Assembly: GCF_024623325.1 (NCBI RefSeq) | Contig: NZ_JANJZD010000010.1 | Span: forward strand, 116,477-180,476 | Origin: Acetatifactor muris | Lineage (GTDB): Bacteria > Bacillota > Clostridia > Lachnospirales > Lachnospiraceae | Direction: 5' to 3' | DNA: 64,000 bases | In this document: positions 28,639 through 37,697 of the stretch, piece by piece | Position numbering within the stretch: position 1 is the first letter of the stretch | How the letters are laid out: every line of letters starts with the position of its first letter | Program-made: the position numbers and the translations under genes | The notes under the pieces: model-generated | What the model was told of the DNA's origin: nothing | Databases searched by the model: none | What the model saw: the letters and a program-made list of their open reading frames with translations, nothing else

Positions 28639-30252
28639 CTACACTAAGTCCATGGGATCAATAATACATTCCAGGATCATGGATTTGTCCTCTTTCAGGA
28701 AAATATCGATGGTTTCTTCGCATTTATCCATATCCTTCAGCCGCAGAAAGGGAATATTATACGCTGCGGAGAGCTTCTCCAAATCAGGGCTTCCTGATAA
28801 ATCAATTACAGAATAGTGATCCATATAGGTAAAATGCTGATACTGACGCACCATTCCCAGGCAATTGTTTTTCAATACAACAATTTTCACCGGAATATCA
28901 TGCTGACACATGGTGGCCAATTCCATCATGGACATCTGAAAGGAACCGTCCCCGCATACGGCAACCACCTGCCTTTGCGGATCCGCCACTTTGACGCCCA
29001 CAGCCGCGGGAATGGAATACCCCATGGTGCCCATTCCGCCGGTGGTCAGGAATTTGCCTTTTCTCACCTTCGCATAAGTACAGGACCAGATCTGATTCTG
29101 TCCCACATCGGCCACATAGACGGCATCTTCCGCCATCCTGGTTGTCAGCTTTTCAATAAATGCCGCAGGATCCACATATGCAGAATTCGGATTGCGCGTT
29201 TTGGCCAGCGTATTGCGATATTCATTCAGCACGGCAATCCATTCTTCAAAGCTGCAGGAGAACTCCTCCTTCTCGAAGTCCAGAAAGACATGCTTTGCAT
29301 CTCCTACCAGGGGGATGGTGGGGCCTGCATTTTTACCGATTTCCGCAGGGTCCACATCAATGTGTACAAGTACTTTATTCCTGGTAATCATATCCGGCTG
29401 ATTCACCGCACGGTCAGCCACACGGGCACCTACCATAATCAGCAGATCCGATTCGTTCATGGCACGGTTGGCATAAGGCTGTCCGTTATTTCCCACCATT
29501 CCATAGTAAAGCGGGTGATCTGTAGGCATGACACCGATTCCCATCATAGTGGATACCACCGGAACGCCATGGTCCTCTGCGAATTTACGCAGCTCATTCT
29601 GTGCATCGCTCAGCAGAACGCCGCCACCCGCACAGATAATAGGCCTTCTGGCCTTTTTCAGTTCCGCGATAACCTTTTTAATCTGTACCACATGCCCTTT
29701 TACCGTGGGCTTATACGTGCGCAGAGAAACTTCCTCGGGATATTTGAATCTGCTGATCACCGCATTCTGGATATCAATCGGCACATCTATCAGCACAGGC
29801 CCCCTTCTGCCTGTATTTGCTATGTGGAAAGCTTCTTTAAAGATCCTGGGAATATCGTTTACATTCCTGACCAGATAACTGTATTTTACAAAAGACTCCA
29901 CCGCTCCCGTAATATCGGCTTCCTGGAACACGTCGCTGCCCAGAAGTTCACTGTTCACCTGGCCAGTAATACAGATCAGGGGAATGCTGTCCGCAAAGGC
30001 CGTTGCAATTCCCGTGATCACATTCGTGGCACCCGGTCCGGATGTGACAGCACAGACTCCGGGTCTTCCTGTTATCCTGGACACACCGCTGGCCGCATGA
30101 GCCGCATTCTGTTCTGTTCGAATAAGAATTGTTCTGATCTCTGACTCCAATATGCTGTTGTAAAAAGGACAAATTGCTACTCCAGGGTATCCGAATACCG
30201 TGGTTACGCCTTCTGCTTCCAGACATTTAATGATGGCATCTGCACCTGTCAT
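28639..30252 (-). CDS. ilvB: Acetolactate synthase large (catalytic) subunit
   Basis: ThDP enzyme that condenses pyruvate with pyruvate or 2-oxobutyrate at the start of branched-chain amino acid synthesis. The 537 residues are slightly short of 560-570. Seen: GADAIIKCLEAEGVTTVFGYPG, the ThDP glutamate region RTEQNAAHAASG, and the GDGSFQMSMMELATMCQ/VLKNN ThDP-Mg motif. The start at 30252 (ATGACAGG) follows AGGAGG. The gene lies between metH (71-bp gap) and the IlvN-like gene. Confidence 0.96.
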   Translation of the reverse strand: MTGADAIIKCLEAEGVTTVFGYPGVAICPFYNSILESEIRTILIRTEQNAAHAASGVSRITGRPGVCAVTSGPGATNVITGIATAFADSIPLICITGQVNSELLGSDVFQEADITGAVESFVKYSYLVRNVNDIPRIFKEAFHIANTGRRGPVLIDVPIDIQNAVISRFKYPEEVSLRTYKPTVKGHVVQIKKVIAELKKARRPIICAGGGVLLSDAQNELRKFAEDHGVPVVSTMMGIGVMPTDHPLYYGMVGNNGQPYANRAMNESDLLIMVGARVADRAVNQPDMITRNKVLVHIDVDPAEIGKNAGPTIPLVGDAKHVFLDFEKEEFSCSFEEWIAVLNEYRNTLAKTRNPNSAYVDPAAFIEKLTTRMAEDAVYVADVGQNQIWSCTYAKVRKGKFLTTGGMGTMGYSIPAAVGVKVADPQRQVVAVCGDGSFQMSMMELATMCQHDIPVKIVVLKNNCLGMVRQYQHFTYMDHYSVIDLSGSPDLEKLSAAYNIPFLRLKDMDKCEETIDIFLKEDKSMILECIIDPMDLV

Positions 30253-30323
30253 ATAAATCCTCCTGATTATGTTGTCATACACGTTTTCCCGCTGTAACTG
30301 CTTTAAAGCCCCCTGAGGGCGCA

Positions 30324-32816
30324 TTATCTGCCTGTCAGTCTCCGGGCCAGCTTTACCGCTTCGGCGGCGTCTGCAGAGTAGCCGTCTGCTCCGATTTCAT
30401 CCGCATAGTCCTGCGTGATAACCGCACCGCCAATCATTATTTTTGCAGTCAGCCCTTCTCTTCCTGCATACTCGATGACTTCCTTCATTCTCCGCATGGT
30501 AGTGGTCATCAGCGCAGAGAGCGCTATAATCTGCGCATGATTTTCCCTTGCCGCTCTGATAATTTCTTCTTTCGGCACATCCTTACCGAGATCAATCACC
30601 CGAAATCCATAATTTTTCAGCATCAGCGCCACCAGATTTTTGCCGATATCATGAATATCGCCTTCCACTGTTGCGATAATTACCACAGGCTTGTCCCTGG
30701 AATCCGTTTCCCGGAGCAGAAGCGGCTCCAGAATTTCCACGGCATTTTTCATAGCTTCCCCACTGGCAATCAGCTGTGGCAGAAAATACTTTCCTTTATC
30801 AAATAACTCTCCCACCTCATTGATCGCAGGCAGCAGCACTTCATTCAGTAAAACGGACGGTTCCTCGCCCTCTGCAAGCGCTTCGCGAACCTGGTCGGGA
30901 ATTCCCTTTCGATTCCCCTTCAGAACCGAATTCCGAATCGTCACTCTGATTCCCGTTTCCGACTCTGGAGATGAGAGTTCCGCCGCTTTATTCGGCGGCT
31001 TCTGCAAGACGCCCTCCCGCATCTGTCTCTGCAGCGCAGTCTCCTTTTGAACCCGTTTTTCCGCCACAGTACCTGCATATTCTATGTAACGGATATCTGC
31101 CTCTTCCTTATTCAGAAGCATATCCGTTGCCAGAGCACAGCTGACCAGAAGTTCCTGTGAAGGATTGGCAATCGCCATGGTCAGCCCCTCTCGAATGGCA
31201 AGCGTCAGAAATGCCGTATTGACATAGCTTCTCTCTGGCATTCCGAAGGAAATATTAGACAGGCCGCAGACAGAAGCCAGTCCTTTCTCTCTGCAGTATC
31301 GAATAGTCTCCAGCGTCTCCAGAGCAGCCTTTTTGCTGGCGCCCACAGTGGACACAAGCCCGTCCACAATGATATCCTCATCCTGCAATCCCAGAGAGTA
31401 TGCTCTTTCCAGCACTGTCTCAATAATCTGCTTTTTCTCCTGAATATCTGTCGGCAGCCCTTTGTCGGACAGAGGAAGCAAAATAAACATGGCCCCATAC
31501 TTTTTAACCAGCGGCAGCAGTATATCCATCTTCTCCTTTTCCATGGAGACGGAATTTACCAATGCCCTGCCCGGGTAATGGCGAAGCGCCGCTTCCAGTA
31601 CATCCACATGACTGGAATCCAGAGAAAGAGGCAGATTTGTCACCATGCTGATTTCGTCAAGTGCCTGAAGCATAACTGCCTTTTCGTCAATGCCACTCAT
31701 CCCCATATTGACATCCAGAATCCGGGCACCGCTTTTTTCCTGTTCTTCGGCAAATTGCAGCACTTTATTAAAATTGCCCTCCCGCAGCTGTGCCTGCAGA
31801 AGCTTTTTCCCGGTGGGGTTAATCCGCTCCCCCACAATGAAAAATCCATCCTCCAGTCCGAACTCCACGGTCTGCCGCTCTGAAGAAAGCATTCTGATTC
31901 CATCTGCCTTCCGCTTTATGACCGGTACCGGGCCGGTTCCGAAAGTATCATGAAGCCGCCTGATAAATTCCGGGGTCGTTCCGCAGCAGCCGCCCAGCAG
32001 AGAAGCGCCGGCCTCCACCAGCATCTTCATCTCTTCCGCAAATTCATCCGCATTCATATTGTAACAGGTATCCCCCGAATCATCCAGACAGGGAAGACCT
32101 GCGTTCGGCTTAGCGATTATGGGTACGTTTTTTTTACATGACACCATATCAGCTACAATCTGCCGCATATGAGCCGGACCTGTGGAGCAGTTCACACCTA
32201 TGGCAGATGCCCCCAGGCTTTCCAGGACCACAGCGGCTGTCTTCGCATCCGTGCCGTACAATGTCCTTCCGTCCGCCTCAAAAGTCATTGTCACCATCAC
32301 GGGCAGGTCACAGACTTCTTTCGCCGCAATTAATGCCGCCCTGGTTTCAGCCAGGCTCATCATGGTCTCTATTACCAGCAGATCCACACCTGCCTGTTCC
32401 ATTGCGGCAATCTGTTCCTTGTAAACGGTAATCAGCTGTTCCAGCTCCAGATTTCCCATTGGTTTCAGCTGCGCTCCCGTCATTGTCAAATCACCTGCAA
32501 TATATACTGGCTGCAGAGCCTCCGCAGCCGCCTGTCTTGAAATTGCAGTGAGCTTCCGAATGATATCCTCCAGCTGCCCCTCCAGTCCGTACTCAGCCAG
32601 CTTGATTCTGTTGGCGGTAAATGTGGGAGCATACAGGATGTTCGTCCCTGCCGCCACGTATTGCCTCTGTAAATCCAGCATTACATCCGGATGCTCCAGT
32701 ATCCATTGCTCCGGACTCACTCCGGAGGGCATACCTGCCCTGACCAGATTGGAACCTGTGGCTCCGTCAAGATACAGATACTGTTTTGCTATATCCTTAA
32801 ATTCACTTTTTGTCAT
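30324..32816 (-). CDS. metH: Cobalamin-dependent methionine synthase, without activation domain
   Basis: Transfers the methyl group of methyltetrahydrofolate to homocysteine through methylcobalamin. The 830 residues contain a homocysteine-binding domain (about 1-290; Zn cysteines in GVNCSTG and LLGGCCGTTP), a pterin domain (about 310-590; VGERINPTGKK, LDVNMGMSG), a helical cap and a B12-binding domain with EGDIHDIGKN near residue 715. The C-terminal AdoMet reactivation domain of E. coli MetH is absent, as in many Clostridia, and must be supplied by another protein. First gene of the ilv run. Confidence 0.95.
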   Translation of the reverse strand: MTKSEFKDIAKQYLYLDGATGSNLVRAGMPSGVSPEQWILEHPDVMLDLQRQYVAAGTNILYAPTFTANRIKLAEYGLEGQLEDIIRKLTAISRQAAAEALQPVYIAGDLTMTGAQLKPMGNLELEQLITVYKEQIAAMEQAGVDLLVIETMMSLAETRAALIAAKEVCDLPVMVTMTFEADGRTLYGTDAKTAAVVLESLGASAIGVNCSTGPAHMRQIVADMVSCKKNVPIIAKPNAGLPCLDDSGDTCYNMNADEFAEEMKMLVEAGASLLGGCCGTTPEFIRRLHDTFGTGPVPVIKRKADGIRMLSSERQTVEFGLEDGFFIVGERINPTGKKLLQAQLREGNFNKVLQFAEEQEKSGARILDVNMGMSGIDEKAVMLQALDEISMVTNLPLSLDSSHVDVLEAALRHYPGRALVNSVSMEKEKMDILLPLVKKYGAMFILLPLSDKGLPTDIQEKKQIIETVLERAYSLGLQDEDIIVDGLVSTVGASKKAALETLETIRYCREKGLASVCGLSNISFGMPERSYVNTAFLTLAIREGLTMAIANPSQELLVSCALATDMLLNKEEADIRYIEYAGTVAEKRVQKETALQRQMREGVLQKPPNKAAELSSPESETGIRVTIRNSVLKGNRKGIPDQVREALAEGEEPSVLLNEVLLPAINEVGELFDKGKYFLPQLIASGEAMKNAVEILEPLLLRETDSRDKPVVIIATVEGDIHDIGKNLVALMLKNYGFRVIDLGKDVPKEEIIRAARENHAQIIALSALMTTTMRRMKEVIEYAGREGLTAKIMIGGAVITQDYADEIGADGYSADAAEAVKLARRLTGR

Positions 32817-32859
32817 ATTGGTAAAGGGATCCTCTCATTCCTGAAAAAATTCATTTATT

Positions 32860-32889
32860 ATCATACCACAGACATGAATTATTCGTAAA
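32860..32889 (-). promoter_or_regulatory. Promoter of the metH-ilv operon
   Basis: -35 TTTACG and extended -10 TGGTATGAT on the minus strand with an 18-bp spacer. The leader is only about 35-40 nt, so there is no room for a T-box or riboswitch. Confidence 0.7.
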
Positions 32890-32923
32890 GGGGCGTATTT
32901 ATCCAATTTAATATTAAAAACAG

Positions 32924-32952
32924 TTGCAAAAATATCCGGAATGTGGTAGATT
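32924..32952 (+). promoter_or_regulatory. Promoter of the lipoprotein gene
   Basis: -35 TTGCAA and -10 TAGATT (preceded by TG) with a 17-bp spacer on the plus strand, diverging from the metH promoter. Confidence 0.65.
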
Positions 32953-32995
32953 TTAATAGAATTTTGTTGACAGGAATGCAGATGGAGGTTCGGGA

Positions 32996-33472
32996 ATGTG
33001 TAAGAAAGCAAAAATGATTTTCGCGGCACTTATTGTAATGATGGCACTCACAGCCTGCGGCGAGGATCCTGCACTGACCCGGTTCCGGCAAAGTATGGAT
33101 GCTTTCTGCACCAAAATCTCAGAGATAGATACTTCCATTAACGGTATAGATGCACAGTCGGATACCGCAACCACGGAACTTTTAGGGTATCTGGACGATC
33201 TGGATGCTGCATTTCGGACCTTTGCCAATCTGGATTTCCCGGATGAATTTGATTATCTGGAGGATCTGGCGAAGGAATCAAGCGAATATATGACGGAAGC
33301 GGTAAAAAGCTATCATGAGGCATATGGCAATGATTCCTATAATGAATACACCGCAGAATATGCCAGACAAAATTATTCCAGGGCCTACAAGCGGGTCCAG
33401 ATTATTATCTCTTTTCTTCACGGAGAAGAACCGACAGATGCCGATCTGACCATCGAATATGAAAATGAATGA
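32996..33472 (+). CDS. Small secreted lipoprotein, function unknown
   Basis: A 158-residue protein with a type II signal peptide: MCKKAK, a hydrophobic stretch and the lipobox LTAC with the modified Cys at residue 21. The mature part is acidic and helical (SLDAFCTKI-like, YLDDLDAAFRTF, YLEDLAKESSEYM) without recognised catalytic motifs. The ATG at 32996 follows GGAGG. It has its own promoter and a strong hairpin terminator, so it is a one-gene unit. I do not recognise a named family. Confidence 0.85.
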   Translation: MCKKAKMIFAALIVMMALTACGEDPALTRFRQSMDAFCTKISEIDTSINGIDAQSDTATTELLGYLDDLDAAFRTFANLDFPDEFDYLEDLAKESSEYMTEAVKSYHEAYGNDSYNEYTAEYARQNYSRAYKRVQIIISFLHGEEPTDADLTIEYENE

Positions 33473-33480
33473 TTATAAAT

Positions 33481-33522
33481 ATGATATAAAAAGCCACCTG
33501 TGTCGGTGGCTTTTTATATCAT
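33481..33522. terminator. Bidirectional terminator
   Basis: An 18-bp perfect stem with a 6-nt loop (TGTGTC), A-rich on the left arm and TTTTTATATCAT on the right. It separates the plus-strand lipoprotein gene from the convergent DUF4870 gene and can serve both. Confidence 0.93.
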
Positions 33523-33557
33523 AAAGACTTCGCAGCATGAATTTTTCCGTTTCTGTC

Positions 33558-33845
33558 TCATTTTAACAGTCTGATTCCTCCGAGAAGGGGAATTTCACTC
33601 TCCTGCTCTCTGACTGCGTACAGAATCCCCATTATCCAGAACATGACTGCCGCAAATTCCAGCACATACGCCATAATCCCGATCACGGGAACCCGTGTCA
33701 GCATTGTCAAGATAATCAGAGTGAGATTTATTACCAGCCCCTGATTCAGATGAAAGCGGGACGCTTCTCTGTCTCCGGCCGCATATGCCGCAACCCATCC
33801 GAAAATTGTAAAATAAGCTACCACATCTGTTGTCTTTTTATCCAT
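33558..33845 (-). CDS. DUF4870-like small membrane protein
   Basis: A 95-residue protein with about three membrane segments. Seen: VAYFTIFGWVAAYAAGD followed by SRFHLNQGLVINL, the hallmark of the DUF4870/YtzI-like group, and FWIMGILYAVREQE near the end. The ATG at 33845 follows GGAAAGGG. It is the third gene of a unit with the DUF4190-like and DUF2752 genes. Function unknown. Confidence 0.85.
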   Translation of the reverse strand: MDKKTTDVVAYFTIFGWVAAYAAGDREASRFHLNQGLVINLTLIILTMLTRVPVIGIMAYVLEFAAVMFWIMGILYAVREQESEIPLLGGIRLLK

Positions 33846-33907
33846 TTTGTTACCCTTTCCTTTCTTCTGATTTCTCATTCCTGTTACATCAGTGACTGTA
33901 ACTTTCA

Positions 33908-34324
33908 CTACAGGGTAATTCCCCACACAAATCGAAGTATATTTTTCAGAAGGAAATTACTGACAAGTATCACAATACCGGCATAAAGGTACCAGTTATG
34001 AAATTTCCAGCCCTTTATCGCCCTGATGCCGGCTCTGTGTAATCCCTGTGTCAGCATAAAGCCGCCTCCGATAATTACCATATACAAAATAAGCGGATGA
34101 TACCAGACAGACAGGAGAATGTGTCCCTGCAGCAGGGCTTCTGCCGCCCTTGTGCCGCCGCAGCCCGGACAGTAAATTCCCGCTACCCTGTCAAACATGC
34201 AGGGAATACGCGGCAATATATCATTAAGCCAGCAGCGATATACAATCCATATTCCAATTCCGGTCATCCCCAGAATCAGGCCTGTCCGAAAAAGCTCTGT
34301 CTCCAAATCCCTTTGCTTTTTCAT
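33908..34324 (-). CDS. DUF2752 membrane protein
   Basis: A 138-residue protein with three or four membrane segments and the DUF2752 signature CPGCGGTRA (about residues 51-59), followed by a helix with SVWYHPLILYMV. The two cysteines could bind metal; no function is established. Its ATG directly follows the TAG of the preceding gene (no gap), so translation is probably coupled. Confidence 0.92.
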   Translation of the reverse strand: MKKQRDLETELFRTGLILGMTGIGIWIVYRCWLNDILPRIPCMFDRVAGIYCPGCGGTRAAEALLQGHILLSVWYHPLILYMVIIGGGFMLTQGLHRAGIRAIKGWKFHNWYLYAGIVILVSNFLLKNILRFVWGITL

Positions 34325-34849
34325 CTAATAGTACATCGATTCATTCATTATCTCCTCAATGACCTCCCATATGATCAGCACATAGAAGGCGGACATGATA
34401 ATACCGCAGATCAGACCGACAATGGAGCAGACCAGTCCTGCTGTTCCCACACCGTTGCTGCTCTGTTTGTTGCCCATAATCGCACAGATCAGTCCTGCAA
34501 TACCCAGAATCAATCCAGGGACACCGTAACAACAGCTGGAGCAGATAGCAAGAATGCCGCAGACAAGACCGGCTATCTGAAGACCGTTGGTCGCATTGTC
34601 CGCTGCGTAATTGGGCGGAACCTGGTAAGGGATATTTGCCGTATAATCCTGATAATTGCTGTATTGACCATTTTGGTTCTGACTGTATTGGCCATACTGA
34701 GCATCCTGGTTATTCTGACCGTACGGATTATTCTGACTGTACTGCCCGCCATACTGATTATCTGAATACTGTCCGTTCTGCTCATATTGACTGTTCTGCC
34801 CGTTTTGACTGTACTGATTGTTCTGACTGTACTGATTGTTCTCCTCCAT
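34325..34849 (-). CDS. DUF4190-like membrane protein with Q/N/Y-rich N-terminus
   Basis: A 174-residue protein in two parts. Residues 1-80 are almost entirely Q, N, Y, S and G in repeats such as QYSQN and QNGQ. Residues 85-174 hold membrane segments with repeated GLVCGILAICSSCCYG, LILGIAGLICAIMG and GLVCSIVGLICGIIMS, typical of DUF4190. Such composition resembles prion-like or phase-separating segments; that is inference. First gene of a three-gene membrane-protein unit with a strong promoter. Confidence 0.85.
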   Translation of the reverse strand: MEENNQYSQNNQYSQNGQNSQYEQNGQYSDNQYGGQYSQNNPYGQNNQDAQYGQYSQNQNGQYSNYQDYTANIPYQVPPNYAADNATNGLQIAGLVCGILAICSSCCYGVPGLILGIAGLICAIMGNKQSSNGVGTAGLVCSIVGLICGIIMSAFYVLIIWEVIEEIMNESMYY

Positions 34850-34963
34850 AGAGTTTCTCCTTTTACTGTATCAATTTAGGAATCTGCTTCCATTTATTAT
34901 CATCAGGCTTCATAGCTTCTCAACATTTCATTACTGTGAAACAATACATCTGAACATTGTTTT

Positions 34964-34992
34964 ATTATATGCTTTTTTTCAACTTCCGTCAA
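34964..34992 (-). promoter_or_regulatory. Sigma-A promoter of the DUF4190-DUF2752-DUF4870 unit
   Basis: -35 TTGACG and -10 TATAAT on the minus strand with a 17-bp spacer. The leader to the first start codon is about 105 nt; no riboswitch was recognised. Confidence 0.85.
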
Positions 34993-35046
34993 TGTCTCGT
35001 GACAAAGATTCAATAAAGATGTCTTCTTCTGCCATTTAGAACAGAA

Positions 35047-35080
35047 AAAGTACCGCAATCCCTAAAGATTACGGTACTTT
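35047..35080 (-). terminator. Intrinsic terminator after the GGGtGRT gene
   Basis: A stem of about 14 bp with one mismatch (AAAGTACCG paired with CGGTACTTT, and AATC with GATT), 6-nt loop, followed on the minus strand by TTTTTCTG. Confidence 0.88.
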
Positions 35081-35112
35081 CAAGCCTTTAGAATCCATGT
35101 CTGCAGGATGGT

Positions 35113-36123
35113 TTAAAATTTATCCGCCTTAGCAGCTTCCTCGATGGAGACGGCCACAGCCACAGTGGCGCCAACCATAGGGTTATTGCCCATACCGATC
35201 AGCCCCATCATCTCAACATGCGCGGGTACGGAAGAAGAGCCTGCAAACTGTGCATCGGAATGCATCCGTCCCAATGTATCCGTAAATCCATAGGAAGCAG
35301 GGCCCGCCGCCATATTGTCCGGATGCAGCGTACGTCCTGTACCGCCGCCGGAAGCAACGGAGAAGTACTTCTTTCCTGCCTCGGTTCTCTCCTTTTTGTA
35401 GGTACCTGCCACAGGATGCTGGAATCTGGTGGGGTTGGTGGAGTTACCTGTGATGGATACGTCCACATTCTCCTTCCACATGATGGCAACGCCTTCAGGT
35501 ACACTGTTGGAACCATAGCAGTTTACCTTTGCGCGAAGCCCCTCTGAGTAAGGAATTCTCTCGATCTCCTTTACCTCGTTGGTATAGGGATCATACTCTG
35601 TCTCCACAAACGTGAAACCATTGATACGGGAAATGATCTTCGCGGCATCTTTTCCCAGGCCGTTCAGGATTACACGCAGCGGTTTCTGACGAACCTTGTT
35701 AGCCTTCTCCGCGATACCGATGGCGCCCTCTGCAGCTGCAAAGGACTCATGTCCTGCCAGGAAGCAGAAACAGTCTGTCTCTTCCTCCAGAAGCATTTTG
35801 CCCAGATTTCCATGTCCAAGGCCTACCTTACGGGTATCGGCCACAGAGCCGGGAATGCAGAAAGCCTGCAGACCTTCACCGATAGCGGCGGCGGCATCCG
35901 CAGCCTTGCGGCATCCCTTCTTGATAGCGATAGCCGCACCCACTGTATAAGCCCAGCATGCATTTTCAAAACAGATGGGCTGAATCTTCTTCACCTGCTC
36001 GTATACGTCCAGACCGGCATCTTTGGTAATCTTCTCCGCTTCTTCGATAGAGGAGATTCCATAGCTGTTCAGTACTTCGGTAATTTTATCAATACGTCTT
36101 TCATATGATTCAAATAAAGCCAT
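35113..36123 (-). CDS. GGGtGRT protein
   Basis: A 336-residue conserved protein named after its motif, seen here as SVASGGGTGRTLHPD near residue 260. Other conserved stretches include FCFLAGHESFAAAEGAIG and VDVSITGNSTNPTRFQHPV. No membrane segment is seen. The ATG at 36123 follows AAAGGAGG. It lies 23 bp after a NifU-like scaffold gene, and this pairing is the family's usual setting. A role in iron-sulfur or thiol chemistry is suggested by the context only; the biochemical function is unknown. Confidence 0.92.
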   Translation of the reverse strand: MALFESYERRIDKITEVLNSYGISSIEEAEKITKDAGLDVYEQVKKIQPICFENACWAYTVGAAIAIKKGCRKAADAAAAIGEGLQAFCIPGSVADTRKVGLGHGNLGKMLLEEETDCFCFLAGHESFAAAEGAIGIAEKANKVRQKPLRVILNGLGKDAAKIISRINGFTFVETEYDPYTNEVKEIERIPYSEGLRAKVNCYGSNSVPEGVAIMWKENVDVSITGNSTNPTRFQHPVAGTYKKERTEAGKKYFSVASGGGTGRTLHPDNMAAGPASYGFTDTLGRMHSDAQFAGSSSVPAHVEMMGLIGMGNNPMVGATVAVAVSIEEAAKADKF

Positions 36124-36146
36124 TTTTTCCTGTCCTCCTTTATACC

Positions 36147-36839
36147 TTACTCTTTTCTGGGATCAATGATCTTCACAGCATCGGCAACGCGGCCATACTG
36201 GCCCTTCGCTTTCTCGTATGCGGTATTGGGGTCATCCCCCTTCTTGATGAAGTCAGTCATCTTCCCAAGACTTACGAATTCATAACCTATGATCTGATCA
36301 TCCTTGTCCAGAGCAATACCGGTTACATAGCCTTCTGCCATCTCCAGATAACGGGGACCCTTCTTCAAAGTACCATACATGGTACCAACCTGGCTTCTCA
36401 GGCCCTTGCCCAAATCCTCAAGGCCGGCGCCGATGGGCAGACCTTCCTCTGAAAACGCACTCTGTGTACGTCCGTAAACGATCTGCAGGAACAGCTCTCT
36501 CATGGCAGTATTGATGGCATCGCACACAAGGTCGGTATTCAATGCTTCCATAACGGTCAGGCCGGGAAGAATCTCAGATGCCATGGCTGCAGAATGGGTC
36601 ATACCGGAGCAGCCGATGGTCTCAACCAGAGCCTCCTGAATAATGCCTTCTTTTACGTTCAGAGTCAGCTTACAGGCACCCTGCTGAGGAGCACACCAGC
36701 CCACACCATGTGTCAGACCGGAAATGTCTTCCACCTTCTTCGCCTGAACCCATTTTGCTTCTTCGGGGATAGGCGCACAACCATGGTGCACACCCTGAGC
36801 GACTGTGCACATTTCTTCAACTTCCTTTGAATAAATCAT
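36147..36839 (-). CDS. NifU/IscU-like iron-sulfur scaffold paired with GGGtGRT
   Basis: A 230-residue protein with NifU-like features: GVGWCAPQQGACKLTLNV, VETIGCSGMTHSAAMASEI and a late conserved Cys-poor region. Cysteines in GWCAPQQGAC and GCSG are candidate cluster ligands. It probably assembles or carries a cluster for the GGGtGRT protein. The ATG at 36839 follows GAAAGGAG. The two genes form a unit ending at the 35047-35080 terminator; the promoter was not resolved. Confidence 0.87.
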   Translation of the reverse strand: MIYSKEVEEMCTVAQGVHHGCAPIPEEAKWVQAKKVEDISGLTHGVGWCAPQQGACKLTLNVKEGIIQEALVETIGCSGMTHSAAMASEILPGLTVMEALNTDLVCDAINTAMRELFLQIVYGRTQSAFSEEGLPIGAGLEDLGKGLRSQVGTMYGTLKKGPRYLEMAEGYVTGIALDKDDQIIGYEFVSLGKMTDFIKKGDDPNTAYEKAKGQYGRVADAVKIIDPRKE

Positions 36840-36946
36840 GTGAAATCTCCTTTCAACTATGTATGTTATTATGAATCAATTGGGAAATTGACCTATAATA
36901 TGTTCTTTTCCATTCTCTCACATTTATGACAAAAAATCCAGAGTTT

Positions 36947-37615
36947 CTAGTATTTTTTTACGATCTCACCGCTTTTTTTGTGAATGCTGCCCGCCGGCAC
37001 CACCCCGCGCACCATGGAGGTGGGATAAATATTGGTATTCCTGCCGATGACGGTACCCGGATTCAGCACGCTGTTGCAGCCTACCTCCACATTGTCTCCC
37101 AGCATCGCTCCCATTTTCTTCAGACCGGTTTCCAGGGAAATTCCCTCTCCTTTTACCACAACCAGCGTCTTGTCGCTTTTCACATTGGATGTAATGGAGC
37201 CGGCACCCATATGCGCCTTAAAGCCAAGAATGCTGTCCCCCACATAATTGTAATGGGGTACCTGCACTTTATTGAACAGAACCACATTTTTCAGCTCCGT
37301 GGAATTCCCCACCACGGCGCCTTTTCCCACAATGGCGTTCCCGCGCACAAAAGCGCAGTGACGGATTTCCGCCTCCTCGTCTATAATCAGCGGTCCGTTC
37401 AGACAGGCCGTCGGCGCCACCTTCGCACTTTTTGCCACCCAGATATGCTCTCCTCTTTCTTCGAAAATATCTTCCGGCAGCTTTTCTCCCAGGCTGATAA
37501 TAAAGTCATGAATCTTCGGAAGTACTTCCCAGGGATACACAATCCCTTCAAACAGATCCGACGCAATTGTCTCCTGGAGATTATACAATTCTGAAATTCT
37601 AATACTGTCACTCAT
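36947..37615 (-). CDS. Left-handed beta-helix (hexapeptide repeat) acyl/nucleotidyltransferase-like protein
   Basis: A 222-residue protein whose residues 60-200 consist of hexapeptide repeats (IWVAKSAKVAPTA, AIVGKGAVVGNST, VGCNSVLNPGTVIG). The repeats match the C-terminal half of GlmU-type enzymes and it is often annotated as a UDP-N-acetylglucosamine pyrophosphorylase-like protein, but the N-terminal uridylyltransferase domain is missing. It may be an acetyltransferase. The ATG at 37615 follows GAAAGGCG. It is upstream of the GGGtGRT unit and downstream of topB. Confidence 0.8.
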   Translation of the reverse strand: MSDSIRISELYNLQETIASDLFEGIVYPWEVLPKIHDFIISLGEKLPEDIFEERGEHIWVAKSAKVAPTACLNGPLIIDEEAEIRHCAFVRGNAIVGKGAVVGNSTELKNVVLFNKVQVPHYNYVGDSILGFKAHMGAGSITSNVKSDKTLVVVKGEGISLETGLKKMGAMLGDNVEVGCNSVLNPGTVIGRNTNIYPTSMVRGVVPAGSIHKKSGEIVKKY

Positions 37616-37697
37616 AGTAAATCGCCTTTCTGCCCCTTATTCCTGCTCACGTAATCATCCGGCACCATTCCTTTTCCGGAAATCACACTTATCACAC

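Noticed and set aside
28816..30144. Long plus-strand ORF (442 codons) opposite ilvB
   Set aside because: Antisense shadow of a clear ilvB gene; no ribosome site or recognisable domain. The same applies to 40882-42375 opposite argH and 52316-53500 opposite the recombinase.
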